Below, in pieces: positions 60,352 through 64,000 of a stretch of DNA of 64,000 bases. The DNA lies in assembly GCA_964602515.1 (NCBI GenBank), contig CAZRRJ010000004.1, positions 62,001 to 126,000 on the forward strand, written 5' to 3'. Source of the DNA: Carboxylicivirga sp964602515. Lineage in GTDB: Bacteria; Bacteroidota; Bacteroidia; Bacteroidales; Marinilabiliaceae. The notes below the pieces were generated by a model, which was not told where the DNA came from, searched no databases, and worked only from the letters and a program-made list of their open reading frames with translations. The position numbers and the translations under genes were made by a program. How positions within the stretch are numbered: position 1 is the stretch's first letter; each line of letters opens with the position of its first letter.

Positions 60352-60486
60352 TTAAAACTGGTCGGGCTTAAAATGTATTGAGAGAATAAAACATGAAAAT
60401 GCATCACCTAACGAAGGTGAATAACGAAATGTAGATTGCTTAAAACCGGCTACACTACCACTGCTAATAGAATGTTTTGTCATCAT
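60352..60486 (-). CDS. Candidate 44-aa ORF between riboswitch and sirC
   Basis: An ORF of 44 codons starting ATG-ATG at 60486 and ending TAA at 60352-60354. It begins MMTKHSISSGSVAGFK and ends FILSIHFKPDQF. It lies 54 bases after the B12 box and 97 bases before sirC, so the riboswitch would act on it first. No family is recognised, codon use is unremarkable, and 44 open codons may occur by chance in such a leader. It may be a leader peptide. Confidence 0.25.
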   Translation of the reverse strand: MMTKHSISSGSVAGFKQSTFRYSPSLGDAFSCFILSIHFKPDQF

Positions 60487-60539
60487 GCATCAAACTTTTA
60501 AACCCGAAAGTTTTGATTAATTATATATATTTGTTTGCA

Positions 60540-60712
60540 TGGCAGGTTTTCTGACTTACTCCCTCCGTATTGCGCCTTCCCGCTAAACCTGTGTTTAACA
60601 GTGACCTTTTGCAATGGAGTTAATGGAGCTTACAGCTGCGGGTACAGTCCCGGAATTACACCGGCTTCCCTCTTTCCGTCAAAACCCGAATAGGTTGGCT
60701 TTGACTCACCAT
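60540..60712 (-). promoter_or_regulatory. Cobalamin riboswitch
   Basis: The minus strand holds the conserved core GGGAAGCCGGTGTAATTCC, followed by CCCGCAGCTGTAAGC, and ends with the B12 box AAGTCAGAAAACCTGCCA (60540-60556), which matches the consensus rAGYCMGnAgaCCkGCC. The structure spans roughly 170 bases with the extra internal arm between. It lies in the leader of the cobalamin operon, 285 bases before sirC, so cobalamin would switch off synthesis and cobalt import. No obvious terminator was found right after it, which suggests control of translation or another mechanism. Confidence 0.95.
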
Positions 60713-60723
60713 TAAAATCGGGA

Positions 60724-60731
60724 CAAATGTA
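60724..60731 (-). promoter_or_regulatory. Promoter -7 box of the cobalamin operon
   Basis: Minus strand TACATTTG, an exact TAnnTTTG match, directly before the riboswitch; the predicted start near 60718 coincides with the beginning of the aptamer. The -33 region is A/T-rich only. Confidence 0.55.
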
Positions 60732-61223
60732 ATATTTTTTTGGAAAAAAAATAGTGGGTGAATATTTATTCTAAACAGATTACCCGGCTTAATGAATCCT
60801 CTAATTTTATTACCCATTTACATTGTCAGTACATAAATATTATAAGAACTTTATAAACGCTACCTTACCATATAAATGTTAATAAAGCACACATTGATGT
60901 AGATAATCACATGTATTGAAATAGCTATTATCTCTTCACATATTTAATTTTAGCTCCAAAACAAAAACATTTTAATAAATATATCGTTATTATAAATTAT
61001 TAAACATACGCATCTTTTATTTACTTAAAATAACAATCTAATTATTACAAATTATAAAGACAAATAATGAATATTAGTTACTATGAGGATTTATAACATC
61101 AGTGAGCTTGGCGCCAAACGATCTCACTTTAGATATGTTTATAAACAGCAAATGCATAATGATTAATTCAGTGACATTGCCAACGGGTAATTGATTTTTT
61201 ATTAATATTTTCAGTTTTAATGT
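60732..61223. other. Intergenic region with a GC-rich palindrome
   Basis: About 490 bases without a gene. It includes AGTGAG (61101-61106) and CTCACT (61123-61128) around the perfect palindrome TTGGCGCCAA (61108-61117), a strong contrast with the AT-rich surroundings. No exact promoter for the secreted peptidase gene was found. Confidence 0.5.
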
Positions 61224-63704
61224 ATGAAAAAGAGTTTTCAATTTTTTAAGGTTGGTCTATTAATGACCATCTTAACAGTTAACACACTTAACGCCCAAGA
61301 TTCATGGAATCAATTCAAAGCCCCGGGTGTTAAAGTTGTAAATCAAGCACCTGCAAATCATGCTGGTATACAAAAGTATAGACAACTCGTTAGTCAACAA
61401 GGCTATGCTACAATAGCCAACTGGGTACAACATTGCTGCAAGGTTATTGCACAAGAAGTTTATTCTAATGCTAACGCTGCTAATAGTCATGGCCTGGATA
61501 GTATTACATACATCTTAACTGATGGAGGTGCCTTATCTGCAAAGCGTGGCGCTATTCCTCATATTGAAATCAGCTTTGACTTAAACTACATTGTACAATT
61601 CAGCCAAAAGCATTCTGACAAACAAAGTAGTGATGAAATATATGGTGTTTTATGCCATGAACTTGTACATGGCTATCAAAAAGAACCCAAAAATGCAGGA
61701 ACATATCGCAAAGGTGATGAGTTTTATGGATTTATTGAAGGAACAGCAGATCTTGGCCGCCTTTTAACAGGTGGATTTAACCCAGCCCGTTTTCCTCAAA
61801 AAGGAGGTGATTGGAAAAACGGCTACCTTGAAACTGGCTTCTTTTATTTATGGCTAACAAAAACAAAGGATCCAAATTTCCTGCGTAAGCTAAATGAAAC
61901 AGCAGCTATATATAGCACATGGTTGTTAGATAAAGCATGTAAAGAATTACTTGGATATTCTGCTGAATATTTATGGTTACAGTATCAAAATGAAATAAAA
62001 AATTACCCCTGGCACAACCCAACAGCCACAAATGCGGGCTTTTACACTAATAATACACATATATACACGGGAGAAACTATTCTTTTCAATAACATTTCTT
62101 CCAATTCGAGTCAGTACATATGGAAATTTCCTGGTGGCACTCCCGAAACCAGTACTCAGTTAAACCCTACTGTTCGCTATATGAGTAGTGGCAATTACCC
62201 TGTTATGTTGATAGCAATTGGCACAAATGGTACAGACACCATGCAGGTACTAAACTATATAAACGTATACAGGCAAGGTGATATTATTGACATAACAAAT
62301 ATGCCGGGCAATATTACAGCACAATACAATGATTCGCCAAGTGGAGAAGGCATTGAGCAATTAATAGATAATGACAGTAAAAAAAAGTTTTTGACCTTCC
62401 ACCCTACTGCATGGGTACAATTTGAATCTGGTCATGCACACATACTTACCAGCTATTCAATTACAAGTAGTGAAGATTCGCCTGCCCGCGACCCTAAAGA
62501 CTGGACTCTAAAAGGGTCAAACGACGGTACAAAATGGCATTTACTTGATAACAGAAGTAATGAAGATTTTCCTCAAAGAAAGCAAAGAAGAGTATTTCAA
62601 CTCCCCACAAACAACACTGCTTACACACATTACCGTTTGGAGATGACACATAATGGTATTGATAATTGGGGAAATATGATCTTACAACTTTCTGAGTTGG
62701 AATTATTTGGCAGGTATATCCCCATCCCTGTTTCTACATTCTCATCCAATAAAACAACAATAAAAGAAGGAGAGACCGTTAGTTTTTATGATCAGTCTCT
62801 CCATCAGCCAAACAGTTGGCAATGGAGTTTTCCGGGTGGAATCCCTTCTTTTAGTAATGAACAAAACCCAACAGTTCATTATCCAAGTGCAGGCAGCTAT
62901 CCTGTAACTCTTAAAGTAGAAAATGCAGAAGGCAACCATTCGAAAACAATTAATAATTACATTGAAGTGAGTACTGAGCAACTACATAATATAATGCTTA
63001 ACTGTGGCAACATCTCCTCTCAATATAATGATTCTCCACATTACGAGGCAGTTAGTAACTTAATTGATGGTTCATCACATACTAAATTTCTTACCTTCCA
63101 AGCCTCTTCATGGGTAATTATGTCAGCATGCAAGCCATACATTATTAAGCGTTACTCTATTACTTCTGCTAACGATGCTCCTGAACGCGACCCCAAGGAC
63201 TGGGTATTATTAGGCTCAAATGACAAGTATACCTGGTATATTATTGATACTCGTAACAACCAGAGTTTTGTCAACAGACGTGAGCAACAAGTATTTGAAA
63301 TAAATAATACGATGGCCTTTAATCATTACAAATTAGAAATGACCAATAATAAGGGGAATATATTGCAAGTGGCAGAAGTGGAGTTGTTGGGGAGTGTTGT
63401 TAACAACGATCTTAAATCCGGCCTTATCCCATCATCTGATTTAACAACAGATGACAAGGGCAATAGTACACTTGAGGTTACAATATCACCTATTCCAGCT
63501 TCAACCTATATTTATACCAGATTCTCTGAAGCAATAAAAGGTAAATTAAAACTCTATTCGAGTACCGGACAATTAGTACTTACTAAAAATACAATTTCCG
63601 GCACAGCAGAATCAGTTTATGTTGGTCATTTACCAGCAGGACTTTATATTCTGTTAATTGAAACAGATAGTGAAGTAATAAACAAGCATGTTATAATAAA
63701 ATAG
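61224..63704 (+). CDS. Type IX-secreted BSP-type metallopeptidase with PKD and discoidin-like modules
   Basis: An 826-residue exported protein. A signal peptide (ending NTLNAQ) precedes a basic-secretory-protein peptidase domain (about 30-265), with the zinc motif HELVHGYQ (His145, Glu146, His149) and an EGTADLGRLL helix. Then come two rounds of a PKD-like domain (FPGGTPETSTQLNPTVRYMS; FPGGIPSFSNEQNPTVHYPS) and a discoidin/F5-8C-like domain (both with ARDPKDW or ERDPKDW and SS/GSND). The C-terminal 70 residues (ITISPIPASTYIYTRF-type; GHLPAGLYILLIE) form a type IX sorting domain. It is probably attached to or released at the cell surface to act on proteins or polysaccharide-linked material. 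The second module pair is diverged at the DNA level, so the duplication is old. Confidence 0.85.
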   Translation: MKKSFQFFKVGLLMTILTVNTLNAQDSWNQFKAPGVKVVNQAPANHAGIQKYRQLVSQQGYATIANWVQHCCKVIAQEVYSNANAANSHGLDSITYILTDGGALSAKRGAIPHIEISFDLNYIVQFSQKHSDKQSSDEIYGVLCHELVHGYQKEPKNAGTYRKGDEFYGFIEGTADLGRLLTGGFNPARFPQKGGDWKNGYLETGFFYLWLTKTKDPNFLRKLNETAAIYSTWLLDKACKELLGYSAEYLWLQYQNEIKNYPWHNPTATNAGFYTNNTHIYTGETILFNNISSNSSQYIWKFPGGTPETSTQLNPTVRYMSSGNYPVMLIAIGTNGTDTMQVLNYINVYRQGDIIDITNMPGNITAQYNDSPSGEGIEQLIDNDSKKKFLTFHPTAWVQFESGHAHILTSYSITSSEDSPARDPKDWTLKGSNDGTKWHLLDNRSNEDFPQRKQRRVFQLPTNNTAYTHYRLEMTHNGIDNWGNMILQLSELELFGRYIPIPVSTFSSNKTTIKEGETVSFYDQSLHQPNSWQWSFPGGIPSFSNEQNPTVHYPSAGSYPVTLKVENAEGNHSKTINNYIEVSTEQLHNIMLNCGNISSQYNDSPHYEAVSNLIDGSSHTKFLTFQASSWVIMSACKPYIIKRYSITSANDAPERDPKDWVLLGSNDKYTWYIIDTRNNQSFVNRREQQVFEINNTMAFNHYKLEMTNNKGNILQVAEVELLGSVVNNDLKSGLIPSSDLTTDDKGNSTLEVTISPIPASTYIYTRFSEAIKGKLKLYSSTGQLVLTKNTISGTAESVYVGHLPAGLYILLIETDSEVINKHVIIK

Positions 63705-64000
63705 TCCTAAAAAAACAGAACAATTTGGCTTCAATAACTATTATTACATTTTTACACAGAGCCTAAAGTTTTATATTTCGGACAATGTTTCTGTACCTAT
63801 TTTACAAATAATAAAAAGCAATGGTCAAATCACCGTTTTATTTGGCCATTGTTACTTTTAAAACCACAAATAATGTACTTATGTCAATACTAAATATTAT
63901 AAGTCAATATTCTGCCAGGTTCAGCTTGTAATAACTAATATTAAAAACGACCTTAAATCAACTTTACAGGTACAGGTCTCATTTCTGGTTATTCATACCT
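63705..64000. other. Downstream region with weak hairpin
   Basis: The last 296 bases. A hairpin AATGGTCAAAT/ATTTGGCCATT (63820-63850) follows the peptidase gene at about 115 bases and ends GTTACTTTTA, a weak terminator. No further gene is seen. Confidence 0.5.

Overview
The window is chromosomal DNA from a Bacteroidota bacterium, most likely class Bacteroidia and perhaps Marinilabiliales-like; the order is a guess. Supporting signs are SusC/SusD with an ECF sigma/FecR pair, a MurF-alanine racemase fusion, a two-gene LysO exporter, a GldB homologue, a type IX secretion tail, a glutamine-dependent NadE, many lipoproteins, an AT-rich background, almost no Shine-Dalgarno sequences, and repeated TAnnTTTG (-7) promoter boxes. 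No rRNA, tRNA, CRISPR array, IS element or prophage was seen.

Layout. 1-3.7 kb: a DUF4876-like lipoprotein (cut by the window edge) and a TonB-dependent receptor, minus strand. 3.7-4.9 kb: an intergenic region with a tandem 336-bp duplication, each copy ending in a strong hairpin terminator (possible twin small RNAs). 4.9-14.5 kb, minus: split lysO, SusD, FecA-type SusC, FecR, ECF sigma factor and an AgcS sodium/amino-acid symporter. 14.9-24.1 kb: an orphan histidine kinase (plus), then lpd, two paralogous DUF4369/TlpA-like thioredoxins, meaB, a double-DUF1573 protein and a CDF metal exporter (minus). 24.4-34.4 kb: a GH20 hexosaminidase-like lipoprotein lacking its usual catalytic Glu, an M20 amidohydrolase, a 2[4Fe-4S] ferredoxin, a formyl-THF cyclo-ligase/nitrilase/GldB operon, a beta-barrel protein, nadE and a Crp/Fnr regulator.

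34.6-41.6 kb is the accessory part: an eight-unit 42-bp tandem array, a frameshifted ORF overlapping a restriction-endonuclease-like gene, an orphan 93-aa gene with its own promoter and terminator, and a lipoprotein/peptidase cluster (a C11 clostripain-like protease, a small lipoprotein, two tandemly duplicated lipoproteins, and a lipoprotein with a papain-like domain). Related GC-rich hairpin elements lie at both ends of this cluster.

41.6-48.0 kb is housekeeping: murF-alr, tdk, rsmI and a YjjG-type nucleotidase, with two unknown proteins. 48.0-60.7 kb is a riboswitch-controlled, anaerobic-type cobalamin operon on the minus strand: sirC, cobA, cbiX, cbiL, cbiHC, cbiET, cbiGF, cbiJD and the cobalt importer cbiMNQO. 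It covers the corrin ring from uroporphyrinogen III to cobyrinate plus cobalt uptake; cbiA, cbiP, cbiB and the nucleotide-loop genes are not in the window. The meaB product serves a B12 enzyme, so the cell probably uses the cofactor. 61.2-63.7 kb encodes a secreted basic-secretory-protein-type metallopeptidase with duplicated PKD/discoidin-like modules and a type IX sorting domain.

No wholly new multi-gene system could be demonstrated. The best leads are the 336-bp duplicated noncoding units, the restriction-like gene with its broken partner next to the 42-bp array, the duplicated lipoprotein/peptidase cluster, the GH20 with D-A in place of D-E, and a small ORF between the cobalamin riboswitch and its operon.
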